Virus record (IMG/VR): IMGVR_UViG_3300025010_000040
Span: 1-64,000 of that record
Source: a virus
Reading direction: 5' to 3' (one strand)
Length of the DNA stretch: 64,000 nt
Part shown: positions 25,731 through 35,111 of the stretch, one piece after another
How the letters are laid out: each line of letters opens with the position of its first letter
Numbering within the stretch: position 1 is the stretch's first letter
The notes under the pieces: model-generated
The model's database searches: none
Told to the model about the DNA's origin: nothing
What the model saw: only the letters and a program-made list of their open reading frames with translations
Position numbers and translations under genes: made by a program

Positions 25731-26186
25731 GTGTTATTTAATAAAAATGGAAAATCTGATAGTTTTAATGAAGATTTAACTTCAGATTCGTTGTCTTTAA
25801 TTGTTGAAAATATGTTAAAAGAAGAATTGAGTAAAGAAGAATTAGAGGCTTTTTTAGAAGATTCATCTGAAGTTAATTCAGCTATGCGGGATGATATATT
25901 ACTTGAAAGAACTATTGTTAGAATGGATAAGTATGCGAAATTAAATAGAAATCAAAAAATAGCAGTATTCACTATTGCTAAAGAAAGAAAAGATCCTAAA
26001 TTCAAAAAACTATTAACTATTTGGAGAATTGAAAGATTCTTAGAAGCTGAACTTATGAAGAAATATGGTAATGAAGGTATGCGTCGGGCTAAAGCTGGTT
26101 TAAATAAAGCCAGAACCTCAACCTCTAAAGTCGTTAAAAATATTGCTACTAAAGTTCATACACAATTTAATAGTGGGCTTAAATAA
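25731..26186 (+). CDS. Hypothetical structural-type protein
   Basis: About 151 residues. The start is GTG 25731 (AAAGG 11 nt upstream); TTG 25725 and GTG 25722 are alternatives. Acidic first part (NEDLTSDSLSLIVENMLKEE), then AMRDDILLERTIVRMDKYAK and a basic C-terminus (RRAKAGLNKARTSTSKVVKN). The S-x5-R-D-D-I-L block recalls the 11418-11669 protein. Followed by a strong terminator, so a single-gene unit. No enzyme motif; perhaps a minor head protein, by inference only. Confidence 0.6.
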   Translation: MLFNKNGKSDSFNEDLTSDSLSLIVENMLKEELSKEELEAFLEDSSEVNSAMRDDILLERTIVRMDKYAKLNRNQKIAVFTIAKERKDPKFKKLLTIWRIERFLEAELMKKYGNEGMRRAKAGLNKARTSTSKVVKNIATKVHTQFNSGLK

Positions 26187-26190
26187 TTAA

Positions 26191-26228
26191 AATAATACTA
26201 GATGAATATTCATCTAGTATTATTTTTT
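26191..26228 (+). terminator. Terminator after 25731 gene
   Basis: 16-bp nearly perfect stem AATAATACTAGATGAA with its complement, followed by a T7 run. Confidence 0.85.
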
Positions 26229-26257
26229 TATGTTCCGTTGATAAAAATATATATTAT
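26227..26257 (+). promoter_or_regulatory. Phage bipartite promoter motif, variant copy
   Basis: TATATATTAT (26248-26257) preceded at the standard 12-nt spacing by TTTATGTTC, which matches the upstream box of the 34997 copy at TATGTT. It lies 54 nt before the beta' C-terminal gene. Confidence 0.45.
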
Positions 26258-26310
26258 TAATAGAGAAAAAACAAATAAATAATTTATACTAAAGAAAGGT
26301 GTGACTGTAT

Positions 26311-27110
26311 TTGGAAAATAACATAAAAGAAATTATTGATTTATTAAGTAAAAGGGTATTTATTATTTCTGATATTATGGAAAGTAGGGAAACATTCAAT
26401 GAGAATCTTGAAAACATTTATGACTATTTAAAACAAGGTTTCGAAATTAAAGAATTAAGAACTTGTCCAACCTATTTTAGATTTAAAGAAACAACTGAAA
26501 TTCATGCTTTACAATTAAGACATTTCCTTACCAATTTAATGTTTTGGGAACCATTGATGAGACTTGATGTTTCAGATAAATTAGATGAAACTTATATAAT
26601 TGATTGTACTAAAATGTCAACTAAGTTAATTAAGAATTATATAGATAATAAAATTGTTATACCATATAAAAGGATAGTTAATAATAAGAAAATGAATAAA
26701 GTTATTCATGATATGATTTATAATTTATCAAGAATATCAACAGATTTCAATATTATACTTGGTATGAGTATTAATATTGAAACCTTTATTGATGTTGCTA
26801 AAAGAAATCCAAGATTTAATGAAATTATTAGAACACAGTTGGATGAAAATATGCAACCAACTGAGATTGAAGAATATCTAGATAAATTAATGCATGAACA
26901 AATAGAGATACTAAAAAATGATGAAAAAGATAATTTATTAAAACCAATACTTAAAGCAGGTGCAGGTATAAAAAGTAAACAATTAGCAGAGTTCTCAATT
27001 TCAGGCGGGTTAAAACCGAATCTCAGTGGTACTACAATACCTATCCCAATTAATACTAATTATGTAGTCGGTGGACTAAGAAATATATCTAATTATTATA
27101 TAGATTCCCT
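26311..27110 (+). CDS. RNA polymerase beta' subunit, C-terminal part, exon 1
   Basis: First exon (266 codons plus 2 nt) of the second beta' gene; spliced product 668 residues. TTG start behind AAAGGTG. Mostly helical, ending NISNYYIDSL, which with exon 2 gives YYIDSLGGRKSLIMSKLEMG, equivalent to cellular [20 protein letters not shown] in the bridge-helix region. The frame continues to TAG 27129 inside the intron. The splice site is fixed by P1: exon CCCU with intron GGGG, loop AAAUUACAUU, nearly the same loop as in beta' intron 1. Confidence 0.88.
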
Positions 27111-28284
27111 AAATTACATTGGGGCTTAGTATAGTAATATACTTCGAACAACTTCTTTAATTGTCGGGGAAGCTCTAAGAGCCTAAAACTACCAAGCTAT
27201 AATAGTGATATTATGGTGGCTTAATCTAATCAATTAAGATACGGTAACAAGGTTTTAGGATTGAGTAATCCGCAGCTAAGATTCTTTACCTTAATAAAAA
27301 AATTAGAATAAAAAATATTGGGTTGAAATTGGAGGTGAAGTAATGAATGATAAATATTATGCTCGAAAAATGTTAATAATAATTAGACTTAAACCTACAA
27401 TTTATAGAACTATTTATATTAATAATAATCCTACTAGGTATGAAGTTAGTAATTACGGTGATATTAGAAATAGTAAAACTAATTTGATTATGAGACCTAC
27501 TACTGATAATAAAGGATATATGAGGATTTGTTTAACTATTAATGGTAAAAAGATTACAAAAAAAATTCATAGATTAGTAGCAGAATGTTTTATTCATAAA
27601 AAATATAGTTTTCAAAATCAAGTTAATCATAAAAATAGGATTAGAAATGATAATTATGTATGTAATTTAGAATGGGTTACAGCTAAACAAAATCAGGAAC
27701 ATTCATATTTAGTTGGAGGACCAAGAAAAGTTAAAAAAGGTGAAAAGATGTTTAACGCTAAACACTATGAAATAGATATAATAAAAGTATGTGAACTTTT
27801 AGAAAGAAAATTTAAATCAAAAGTAATTAATGAAATAACTGGTGTAAATAAACATGTTATAAATAAAATAAAAGAAGGTAAACTCTGGAAACATATTTCA
27901 AAAGACTTTAATATACCTAGTCCTCGACAAAAAGAAATATATAGCTATAAATTAAAAGAAAGAATAAAAGAATTACTAATATTAAAACATACTTCAACCC
28001 AAATAATTAATATTTTAGATTTAGAATATAGTCAACCATATTATTCTTTAATCTTCAATATTAAGAATAAAATGAAAAAAGGTAAAGAATAAAGTTCAAC
28101 GACTATCCTTTAGCTTTGAAATAAGCATTAGGAGTAGGGCTCAAGTGAGTGGGTGAAAATCCCTTAAATCGAAATAGGAAGCATCTTTAATAATAAAGAT
28201 GATGATATAGTCTGGTATCCTAAGGAAAGCTTAGGGAAGTTCATAGGAGAACTGTATAGACTAACAATCTATATGAACTTTACG
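27111..28284 (+). ncRNA. Group I intron (td-like) with HNH gene, beta' C-terminal
   Basis: A 1174-nt intron. The 5' part has TAATTGTCGGGGAAGC and ATCCGCAGCTAAG. An HNH endonuclease gene fills the region before P7. Then come TTCAACGACTATCC, AGTGAGTGGGTGAAAATCCC, GATATAGTC and the conserved 3' end with omega-G 28284. P1 CCCU/GGGG has the terminal U-G. Confidence 0.9.
27343..28092 (+). CDS. Intron HNH homing endonuclease (NUMOD4 + HNH)
   Basis: 249 residues. NUMOD4-like N-terminus (RYEVSNYGDIRNSKTNLIMR), HNH core HRLVAECFI...VNHKNRIRNDN...LEWVTAKQNQEHS (about 88-128), then a C-terminal helix-turn-helix-like DNA-binding part. This is the I-HmuI-type family that cuts intronless alleles of phage genes and spreads the intron. 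GGAGGTG precedes the ATG. It lies wholly inside the beta' C-terminal intron, and its stop comes right before the P7 strand, so the ORF has been fitted between ribozyme elements. Confidence 0.88.
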   Translation: MNDKYYARKMLIIIRLKPTIYRTIYINNNPTRYEVSNYGDIRNSKTNLIMRPTTDNKGYMRICLTINGKKITKKIHRLVAECFIHKKYSFQNQVNHKNRIRNDNYVCNLEWVTAKQNQEHSYLVGGPRKVKKGEKMFNAKHYEIDIIKVCELLERKFKSKVINEITGVNKHVINKIKEGKLWKHISKDFNIPSPRQKEIYSYKLKERIKELLILKHTSTQIINILDLEYSQPYYSLIFNIKNKMKKGKE

Positions 28285-29491
28285 AGGTGGAAGAAAATCT
28301 TTAATTATGAGTAAACTTGAGATGGGGAATTCTGGACATTTCGCAAGAATGGTCATGTTACTTGTTTCAAGTATTAATTTATCAAAAACTGTTGATTCAT
28401 GTAATAGTGTACATCCAATAAAAATTGAACTATCTTCTAAAGAACATTTGATAAGAATGAGAGGTAGATATTACAGGACTATGTATTCTAGGAATTATCA
28501 ATTGTTACGAGGAGATGAATATAATTTAATTAATGAAACTATTTTTGTTAAATCGCCTGCTACATGTGCATGTAAAGATGGTATATGTAAAATGTGTTAT
28601 GGTGATTTATCTTATATAAATAAAGATATTACTATAGGTGCATTTGCTGGTACAAAAATTACTGAACCCGTATCACAAAATATTCTATCATCTAAACACT
28701 TATTAACAACTAAATCACAAAAAATAGAATTCAATGAAGAATTCTATAAGTTTTTTAATATAAGTGGTAATGAAATCATTATTAATTCAAATGAAGATAA
28801 TGATGATTTAGATTTAGATGATTATACCTTACTTATAATTAAAAGTAATATTAAAACAATAGCAGATTATGATGATAATGATATGGAATTTAATGAATAT
28901 GTAAATCTATTCCATGTATATAATAAGAAAACTGATGAAATGATAGAAATAAAAGAAACTGAAGAAAAAGATTTATATATATCTCCTGAATTAAGAAAAT
29001 TATTTAAGAAAAAAAGTAAGAAAGAAGTTTATGAGATTGATTTTAAAACTCTTGATGATGATAATAGAATATTCGTTATAGAAGTACTTAATAATGAATT
29101 AACTAGACCTCTGTATGATATTATAAGGTTAATTGATAGAGTTGATTATAGAATCATACATTGGAACTGTGTAACAATTGATCAAATGTGTCAAAAGATG
29201 TTAGACTTAATAATAGAGTCTGAAATTAATTCAGATTCAGTTCATGGTGAATTAATACTAACACCATTACTAAGAGATAAAGACAATATATTAGAAAGAC
29301 CTAAATTCAACAGATATTTTAATAATGATGATGGATATCAAATATTAACAGTTAAAGCTGCTTTAGAGAAACATCCATCAGTATTAGTTGGCTTATCATT
29401 CCAAGCACTTGATAGACAATTAACAAACCCATTAACATTTAGAAAGAAAGAAAGTTCATTTATTGATCCTTTCTTTAAAGAAAGACCATAA
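28285..29491 (+). CDS. RNA polymerase beta' subunit, C-terminal part, exon 2
   Basis: The second exon starts at 28285 (a GGT GGA AGA AAA) and gives GGRKSLIMSKLEMGNSGHFA, the beta' bridge-helix/trigger-loop entry region. Further on, RGRYYRTMYSRNYQL, a Cys cluster CACKDGICKMCYGDL (about 350-365 of the spliced product; the beta' C-terminal zinc site CxxxxGxCxxCYG) and GAFAGTKITEPVSQNILSSK (cellular G-AAQSIGEPGTQLT) are clear. The end (EKHPSVLVGLSFQALDRQLT) closes the subunit. ATG 28307 is an internal Met, not the start. Confidence 0.9.
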
Positions 29492-29514
29492 AAAATAAAA
29501 GGAGTTGTTTTGTA

Positions 29515-29934
29515 ATGGAAAACCTTAAGATAAAATTAAAATATAAAATAGGAGAACCTGATAATAATTTATTAATTAGTAAAGAAATTTGGAATAAATC
29601 TTTAGATAAACTTAAAGAATTAATAGAAAGAAATTCCTTATTAGTTACTTTAGGTAAAGAAGAACCATTATTTACGGATTTTTTCAAAGCTATTGGTAGA
29701 ATAAAAGAGATAAATGATGAATATGCTATTATTGAATTAATTAAAGATGTCAATAGTACTAAAAATACTATTGACATTATCGGAATTGATAATTTGAGAT
29801 TGAATTTTAATGCTTGGTGTAAATATGATAAAATAGATAATTTAAAGGTTGTTACTAGACTTACCTTAGGAACTTTTTATATAGATTATTGTTCAACACC
29901 AAGTCATACTAAAAATAAAAGAGGAGCTGTATAA
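29515..29934 (+). CDS. Hypothetical 139-residue protein
   Basis: Starts 24 nt after the beta' C-terminal gene (AAAGGAG before ATG), with 1 nt between its stop and the next gene. Mixed alpha/beta content with a barrel-like middle (GRIKEINDEYAIIELIKDVN, ...VVTRLTLGTFYIDYCS). No known motif. Co-transcribed with beta' C, so a transcription-associated or structural role is possible. Confidence 0.62.
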   Translation: MENLKIKLKYKIGEPDNNLLISKEIWNKSLDKLKELIERNSLLVTLGKEEPLFTDFFKAIGRIKEINDEYAIIELIKDVNSTKNTIDIIGIDNLRLNFNAWCKYDKIDNLKVVTRLTLGTFYIDYCSTPSHTKNKRGAV

Positions 29935-29935
29935 T

Positions 29936-31060
29936 ATGAAAAAACCACATCTTTCTGTACAATATAAAAAAGAGTTAGAGTTAGGTTGTGTTTTACCAAA
30001 TCAATTTGATATTATATCAAAAGTTGGTAATTATGATGATGTAAAAGTTATTAATACTATTAAATTTCAGGAAGGTTCTGTTTTACCAAATCAATTTGAT
30101 ATTATATCAAAAGTTGGTAATTATGATGATGTAAAAGTTATTAATACTATTAAATTTCAGGAAGGTTCTGTTGAAGAATTTGGAATTAATGGTATTACTG
30201 AAGAGAGTTTATTATCAGTATTACTAATAAGATTTGAAGAGCTTCTTCAAAAGAGTCCTCTTTCTTGTGAAAAATATAAACTATCATTAGAATTAGTAAA
30301 TACACTATTACAATTATTAACAAAAACCGATGAAAATTATCTAATTCAAAATAACATAAGTAAAACAACTCTAAATCTTTTACTTGAAAAAAGAAAAGAA
30401 ATTAAAGAAGAAATATTAACTAGAAAAATAACTCCAAAGCAGAGATTCATTAATCTTATTGATGAAGCTATTAAAAGGAATATTAATCGTATTATGATTA
30501 TTATACAGCAAATAGATAATTATGATTGTGAGCCAATTCATAATTATTATGGAAGTATGAATAATAATTGTTTTTCTGATAAATTAAGATATAAGCTGAT
30601 TGGTATTGAGACAGATGGGTTTAATACTTTAAAAAATGATATTATAGAAAATTTTGACGATGAATTAGTTCATAAAATATTTAGTAAAACACTAATCTCT
30701 AGATTTTGTTATAGTAATTATATTGATAATGAATTCAATGAAAACATTTGTAAGTTATTAAATTTTAGACCATATAAACTCTATAATTCACCTAAAAAAT
30801 GTTTATTAGATTATATTAAATACTCTGTTAGTATTCTTAGGAAATATATTGGTTATATTATAGAGGATTATAAAAAAGAAGTACGTCTTATAATGATTGA
30901 TAATTTTTATGTACAAGACATAGAATTTATAAAAAGTCGTTTTAATGATGAATTAAATAATAAAAAAGAAACTCATTCTATTATTGGATTTTATTCAAGT
31001 GATGATATTGATGAATTTAATAATATGATAGAAATAATGAAAAAAAGTAGATTTTATTAA
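29936..31060 (+). CDS. Hypothetical protein with a fresh tandem duplication
   Basis: 374 residues. Residues about 18-78 consist of two identical 30-residue copies (VLPNQFDIISKVGNYDD...). At DNA level the 90-bp unit is repeated exactly (29989-30078 and 30079-30168). The remaining 290 residues are helical and Asn/Lys/Ile-rich without recognised motifs. GGAG precedes the ATG. Its N-terminal part may be a beta-hairpin repeat. A terminator follows. Confidence 0.62.
   Translation: MKKPHLSVQYKKELELGCVLPNQFDIISKVGNYDDVKVINTIKFQEGSVLPNQFDIISKVGNYDDVKVINTIKFQEGSVEEFGINGITEESLLSVLLIRFEELLQKSPLSCEKYKLSLELVNTLLQLLTKTDENYLIQNNISKTTLNLLLEKRKEIKEEILTRKITPKQRFINLIDEAIKRNINRIMIIIQQIDNYDCEPIHNYYGSMNNNCFSDKLRYKLIGIETDGFNTLKNDIIENFDDELVHKIFSKTLISRFCYSNYIDNEFNENICKLLNFRPYKLYNSPKKCLLDYIKYSVSILRKYIGYIIEDYKKEVRLIMIDNFYVQDIEFIKSRFNDELNNKKETHSIIGFYSSDDIDEFNNMIEIMKKSRFY
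29989..30168 (+). repeat. Exact 90-bp tandem direct repeat (2 copies)
   Basis: Copies 29989-30078 and 30079-30168 are identical by direct reading, in frame, inside the 29936 gene. Perfect identity at synonymous positions shows a very recent duplication (or an assembly artefact). Confidence 0.9.
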
Positions 31061-31074
31061 AATAATTATGTATT

Positions 31075-31132
31075 AATAAATCATAGTTTTAGTAGTATAT
31101 AATTTATACTATAAACTATGATTTATTTTTTA
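31075..31132 (+). terminator. Terminator after 29936 gene
   Basis: 15-bp stem AATAAATCATAGTTT with its complement at 31113-31127, an AGTAGTATATAA-TTATACT inner stem, and a T-run. Confidence 0.8.
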
Positions 31133-31145
31133 TAAAGAATTTAAA

Positions 31146-31155
31146 TATATATTAT
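31146..31155 (+). promoter_or_regulatory. TATATATTAT box upstream of 31213 gene
   Basis: The downstream promoter box alone, 57 nt before the ATG. A TATTTTT run lies upstream but at 15-nt instead of 12-nt spacing. Confidence 0.4.
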
Positions 31156-31212
31156 ATTGGTATAAGTTTTTATTATATATAATAAAATATTTAAATTTTA
31201 GGGGGTATAAAA

Positions 31213-31470
31213 ATGGTAGGTAGAGGAACTGTGGGAGCTTTAAATAATTTAGTAAATGAATTTTGTGAAGTGTCTGAAGACAAGTATAAAATAGTTAAGT
31301 TAAAAGAAAATATTAAATTCACTAGCAATTTTAAAGGAACAATTGAAGATTTAAAAAATGGTTTATTATATTTATTTGAAAAAAGCCATTCTGGTGATTG
31401 TCTTTGTCTATTGAATGATAGTCATTTAGTACTTGTTGATAGAAGAGATGTTTTAGATATAGTTTGTTAG
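31213..31470 (+). CDS. Hypothetical 85-residue protein
   Basis: ATG 31213 after AGGGGGT. Compact mixed fold: MVGRGTVGALNNLVNEFCEV, IKFTSNFKGTIEDLKNGLLY, LCLLNDSHLVLVDRRDVLDI. First gene of the helicase unit, 37 nt before the DEAH helicase. Family not recognised. Confidence 0.62.
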   Translation: MVGRGTVGALNNLVNEFCEVSEDKYKIVKLKENIKFTSNFKGTIEDLKNGLLYLFEKSHSGDCLCLLNDSHLVLVDRRDVLDIVC

Positions 31471-31507
31471 ATATATAATTTTATTGGGAGATGGAGGATG
31501 TAACTAA

Positions 31508-33466
31508 ATGAATGAGTTAAAAAAATTAGAATTACCAATTCATAATTATAGGGATGAAATTTTATCAGCTGTTAAAGAAAATCCTGTTGTGATTATTACA
31601 GCTGAAACGGGTGCAGGTAAATCAACTCAAGTACCCCAATTCCTTATGGAAGAGGGATATAGGGTAGTTGTAACACAACCTAGAAGAATTAGTTGTACAA
31701 CTTTAGCTTCAAGGGTAAGTGATGAGATTGGTTGTGAACTTGGAACTATAGTTGGATATCGTACAGCATATGATAGAAAATGTAATGATGATACTGAAAT
31801 ATTATTTTGTACGGATGGTCTTCAACTTGTTCGTGAAATAAATAATAATGGCTTAACAGATGTTCTTATAATAGATGAAGTCCATGAATGGAATATTAAT
31901 ATTGAAACTTTAGTAGCATGGACTCATAAACAAATAGAAGAAGGATGGTCTATAAAAGTTATTTTAATGAGTGCTACACTTGAATCTAATGAATTGGCAT
32001 TATTTTATGGTGAAGATACACCTATTATAAAAGTACCTGGGAGACTTTTTAATGTAACAAGTCAAGAAGATTCACACTATAGATTAATTTATAATATTGA
32101 AAACCTTGTTAAAGAAGGTCGTAATGTTCTCGTATTCTTACCAGGTAAAAAAGAAATCGAAGAAACTTGTGATGAGTTAAAATATTCTCAAGCAATAGTT
32201 TTACCCCTTCATGCTGAACTTGATTTAACTGAACAAGAAAAATGTTTTTTAACTTATGAACAACCTAAAGTTGTAGTTGCTACGAATGTTGCTCAGACTT
32301 CTATAACAATTCCAGATATTGATGCAGTTGTTGATTCTGGAGTAGAAAGAAGGGTTGAGCTCGTCGATAATATAGAAGGTTTATATTTAAAAGATATTAG
32401 TCAAGCGGACTGTTTACAACGTAAAGGTAGAGCTGGAAGAGTAAAAGAAGGTATTTATATACTTTGCTCGGATGTATCATTTAAAGAACGTCCAGTTTTC
32501 TCTATATCTGAGATAAATAGATCTAGATTAGATCAATTATTTTTACGCCTTGCTGTTGTAGGCATTGATGCAACAAAACTAGAATTTTTCCATCAACCAA
32601 ATATAGAAGATCTACTTGAAGCTAAAAGAACTCTCCATGTTTTAGGTGCCATGTTAGATGATAAAGTAACCACTATCGGTAGACTCATGGGAAAATTACC
32701 AGTATCAGTTCATATAGCTAGAATGATTGTTGAAGCCGATAAACTTGGAGTTGTTGATGATGTAATAACAATTGCATCTATATTGGAAACATACACTGGA
32801 ACTCTTCGTGATAGAAATGGTAGATGGTTATCTTTTACATCAGAACGTAAAAGTGATTTATTAGTAGAACTCGATCTATGGAATTTAGCACAAGGTAAAT
32901 TAGCAAAAGACCTTCATGAATTCGGTATATTTAAAAAATCTTATTATAAAGCAAGAGAAATTCGTAATAAACTATATAAATCACTAAATGGATTAGTACA
33001 ATTTGGCTCTAACGGTAAACGTGAATCTATTATGCAATCATGTGTTGCTGGTATGATAGATCATGTATATTTTAATAGTTTCATCGGATACCAAAATAGT
33101 AAAGATACCATTGGGCGTAATATATCGAAAGATAGTGTTACTAATATTTATGGTGGGAGTAAATTAATTGTAGGTCTACCAAAAGATATTCAATTTATTG
33201 GAAGATGGGGTAATAAATGTATTATAAATTTAGTTTCAATGTGTACGGAGATTGATGCAGAGCAATTAATTAAAGTAGCCCCACAGTTTATCCAAATTAA
33301 AGAGGGTATCAATCCTTTTTATAGTGTTGAACAAGATTCATGTTATTCAACAAAAAGAATTTTGTTTAATGATCAATTAATTAAAGAAGAAATTGTTAAA
33401 AGTCCAGAACATGAAAAAGCAAGTGAACTTTTTATAAATTGGCTCGCTTGTAACATGGTTATATAA
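31508..33466 (+). CDS. DEAH-box (HrpA/HrpB-like) helicase
   Basis: 652 residues. Walker A/motif I TAETGAGKSTQVPQF (about 31-45), motif Ia TQPRRISCTTLA, motif II DEVH (DEAH variant, about 124), motif III MSATLES, then NVAQTSITIPDIDAVVDSG (motif V) and QRKGRAGRVKEG (motif VI). These are the diagnostic motifs of the DEAH/RHA RNA helicase group of SF2, with an HA2-like C-terminal part (LEAKRTLHVLGAMLDD). It should unwind RNA or RNP in the host cytoplasm. Codon use is less AT-rich than neighbours, and the sequence is close to cellular HrpA/HrpB, so transfer from a bacterium is likely. Confidence 0.9.
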   Translation: MNELKKLELPIHNYRDEILSAVKENPVVIITAETGAGKSTQVPQFLMEEGYRVVVTQPRRISCTTLASRVSDEIGCELGTIVGYRTAYDRKCNDDTEILFCTDGLQLVREINNNGLTDVLIIDEVHEWNINIETLVAWTHKQIEEGWSIKVILMSATLESNELALFYGEDTPIIKVPGRLFNVTSQEDSHYRLIYNIENLVKEGRNVLVFLPGKKEIEETCDELKYSQAIVLPLHAELDLTEQEKCFLTYEQPKVVVATNVAQTSITIPDIDAVVDSGVERRVELVDNIEGLYLKDISQADCLQRKGRAGRVKEGIYILCSDVSFKERPVFSISEINRSRLDQLFLRLAVVGIDATKLEFFHQPNIEDLLEAKRTLHVLGAMLDDKVTTIGRLMGKLPVSVHIARMIVEADKLGVVDDVITIASILETYTGTLRDRNGRWLSFTSERKSDLLVELDLWNLAQGKLAKDLHEFGIFKKSYYKAREIRNKLYKSLNGLVQFGSNGKRESIMQSCVAGMIDHVYFNSFIGYQNSKDTIGRNISKDSVTNIYGGSKLIVGLPKDIQFIGRWGNKCIINLVSMCTEIDAEQLIKVAPQFIQIKEGINPFYSVEQDSCYSTKRILFNDQLIKEEIVKSPEHEKASELFINWLACNMVI

Positions 33467-33489
33467 AAATAAAGGAGTGTGATAATAAT

Positions 33490-34506
33490 ATGAATTTATC
33501 CTCTATAATAGTATACAATCAACAAATACAACTGAATGCCCGAAAATTTAATATTCAGGCAGGTGAAGACATTTTTCCAATAATGTCTAAATCTCAATGG
33601 AAAGAACACTTAACTAATCTATTAAATGGTGCAAGAAATTTATCAGAAATTATAGATTTAAGTATTCTTCAGATTCCTCAATTAGATTCAGAATTAATTG
33701 AGATAATAAAAGAATTTAATCCTGATTTTATTACAGTTGACAATAATATTCTACATATAGAATATGGTAAAGAAGATGATAAATACTATTGTCGAACTAA
33801 TGTTGACGAAAATTTTGCACGTAATACTATATTAGATAATATAGTATTACCTGGAGGTCGTATTGTTGAAATTTATTGTAATAATATTTCAGCCAATAAT
33901 TTTATAAATTTAGTAGAAAAAATCGAGGGTGAACGAATAAAAAGACGTTTATCTCAGATTTCAACTAAATATGAAAAATGGACATCTAAATTAGACAATG
34001 TGTTGGAATGGATACCAGAAATTGGTTCCAAAGTTGAAATTACACGTAAGGATAATGGAAAGGGTGAACCAATCAACGGTTTTATAACATTGAAAATGGA
34101 ACACAATGGGTGGACAAAATTTATTACAGAAGATGATAGATATAAAGTGATTGTTGATACCCAAAGTATTATTGAACAAATAATGAAATTATTTGTTGAC
34201 GAGATTTTTACAATAAATAGAGAAGACCCATGGTACAAAAATGAAGGAAGCTTTTTTTCAAATTGGCGATTAACTGAATTGGGTCAACGATTGCTAGATA
34301 AATTTAATGAACTTGCTAATGTTGACTATATTGAAAACTTATCTATTAATAATATAATAGATAGGATTAATAATATTAAAGGTCTTATATCATCTACTAA
34401 AAATGAAATTGAATTTGGTGGAAAGGATAAAGCAATAAAAAATCTTAATAATTCTATAGAATTATTAAGAGATTCTTTTAATGCAAGTAAATGTTATAAA
34501 AAATAA
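33490..34506 (+). CDS. Hypothetical partner of the DEAH helicase
   Basis: 338 residues, 23 nt after the helicase (AAAGGAGTG before the ATG). Contains LDSELIEIIKEFNPDFITVD followed by a beta segment (ILHIEYGKEDDKYYCRTNVD) and a long C-terminal helical region with paired Trp residues (DPWYKNEGSFFSNW). Not recognised. Tight linkage and similar codon use suggest that it arrived or works with the helicase, perhaps as a separate accessory domain. Confidence 0.6.
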   Translation: MNLSSIIVYNQQIQLNARKFNIQAGEDIFPIMSKSQWKEHLTNLLNGARNLSEIIDLSILQIPQLDSELIEIIKEFNPDFITVDNNILHIEYGKEDDKYYCRTNVDENFARNTILDNIVLPGGRIVEIYCNNISANNFINLVEKIEGERIKRRLSQISTKYEKWTSKLDNVLEWIPEIGSKVEITRKDNGKGEPINGFITLKMEHNGWTKFITEDDRYKVIVDTQSIIEQIMKLFVDEIFTINREDPWYKNEGSFFSNWRLTELGQRLLDKFNELANVDYIENLSINNIIDRINNIKGLISSTKNEIEFGGKDKAIKNLNNSIELLRDSFNASKCYKK

Positions 34507-34525
34507 AAAAAGGGGCTGTTTTATA

Positions 34526-34960
34526 ATGTTATCCCATCAAGTTGCATCAGTTTTTATCATTAATGATAAAAATGAAATTCTATTAATTAATCACAAAAAA
34601 CTTATTGTTTGGCTTCCACCAGGCGGTCATGTTGAACATGAAAAAAATGAATTAATTCATCATGCTGCAATTAGAGAAGTGATGGAAGAGACTGGTGTTC
34701 ATTTTAAGTTTATAAGTGGTGGGAAAGGTGATATGAATAAAGTATTAGGTTCATTACCTTTACCCTCATTTATTCAACTAGAAGATTTAGGCGATCATTA
34801 TCATGAAGACTTTATTTATGTTGGACTATTTGTTTCAAATGATATACCTAAAGAAGCTACAGAAATTAAATGGTTTAACAAAGAAAGTATTAATTCAATT
34901 AATACTTTTGAACATGTTAAAAGACATCTTCAAATAATTTGTAATAGATATTTTATTTAA
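34526..34960 (+). CDS. Nudix hydrolase
   Basis: 144 residues from ATG 34526 (AGGGG 9 nt upstream; an upstream in-frame start overlaps the previous gene). The Nudix box GGHVEHEKNELIHHAAIREV followed by MEETGV (about 34-60) keeps the REVMEETG core with catalytic glutamates; the loop before it is about two residues longer than standard. WLPPGGHV upstream is typical. It hydrolyses a nucleoside diphosphate linked to another moiety; substrate not predictable. Last gene of the helicase unit. Confidence 0.85.
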   Translation: MLSHQVASVFIINDKNEILLINHKKLIVWLPPGGHVEHEKNELIHHAAIREVMEETGVHFKFISGGKGDMNKVLGSLPLPSFIQLEDLGDHYHEDFIYVGLFVSNDIPKEATEIKWFNKESINSINTFEHVKRHLQIICNRYFI

Positions 34961-34964
34961 TAAA

Positions 34965-34996
34965 AATAAAGGAGAGAAAATCTCCTTTATTTTTTT
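34965..34996 (+). terminator. Terminator after Nudix gene
   Basis: 11-bp stem AATAAAGGAGA/TCTCCTTTATT, 5-nt loop, T-run that abuts the next promoter. Confidence 0.85.
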
Positions 34997-35027
34997 CGTA
35001 TGTTTGTACTATTCATTTATATATTAT
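34997..35027 (+). promoter_or_regulatory. Phage bipartite promoter motif, copy 3
   Basis: CGTATGTTT (34997-35005), 12 nt, TATATATTAT (35018-35027), 84 nt upstream of the secreted-protein gene. Confidence 0.62.
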
Positions 35028-35111
35028 ATTAACATAATAGGATATAATACACACTAAAAATATATATTAAATATATCTTATTAAAAAATAAAAAGAGGGG
35101 GAATTTTTTGT

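Noticed and set aside
27120-27129. 5' splice site at the GCT before TAG in beta' C-terminal
   Set aside because: No P1 pairing with a terminal U-G could be formed there; the CCCU/GGGG pairing at 27110 also gives the better beta' sequence.
29475-29777. Minus-strand frame opposite the 29515 gene
   Set aside because: Same artefact of AT-rich coding DNA; no start signals.
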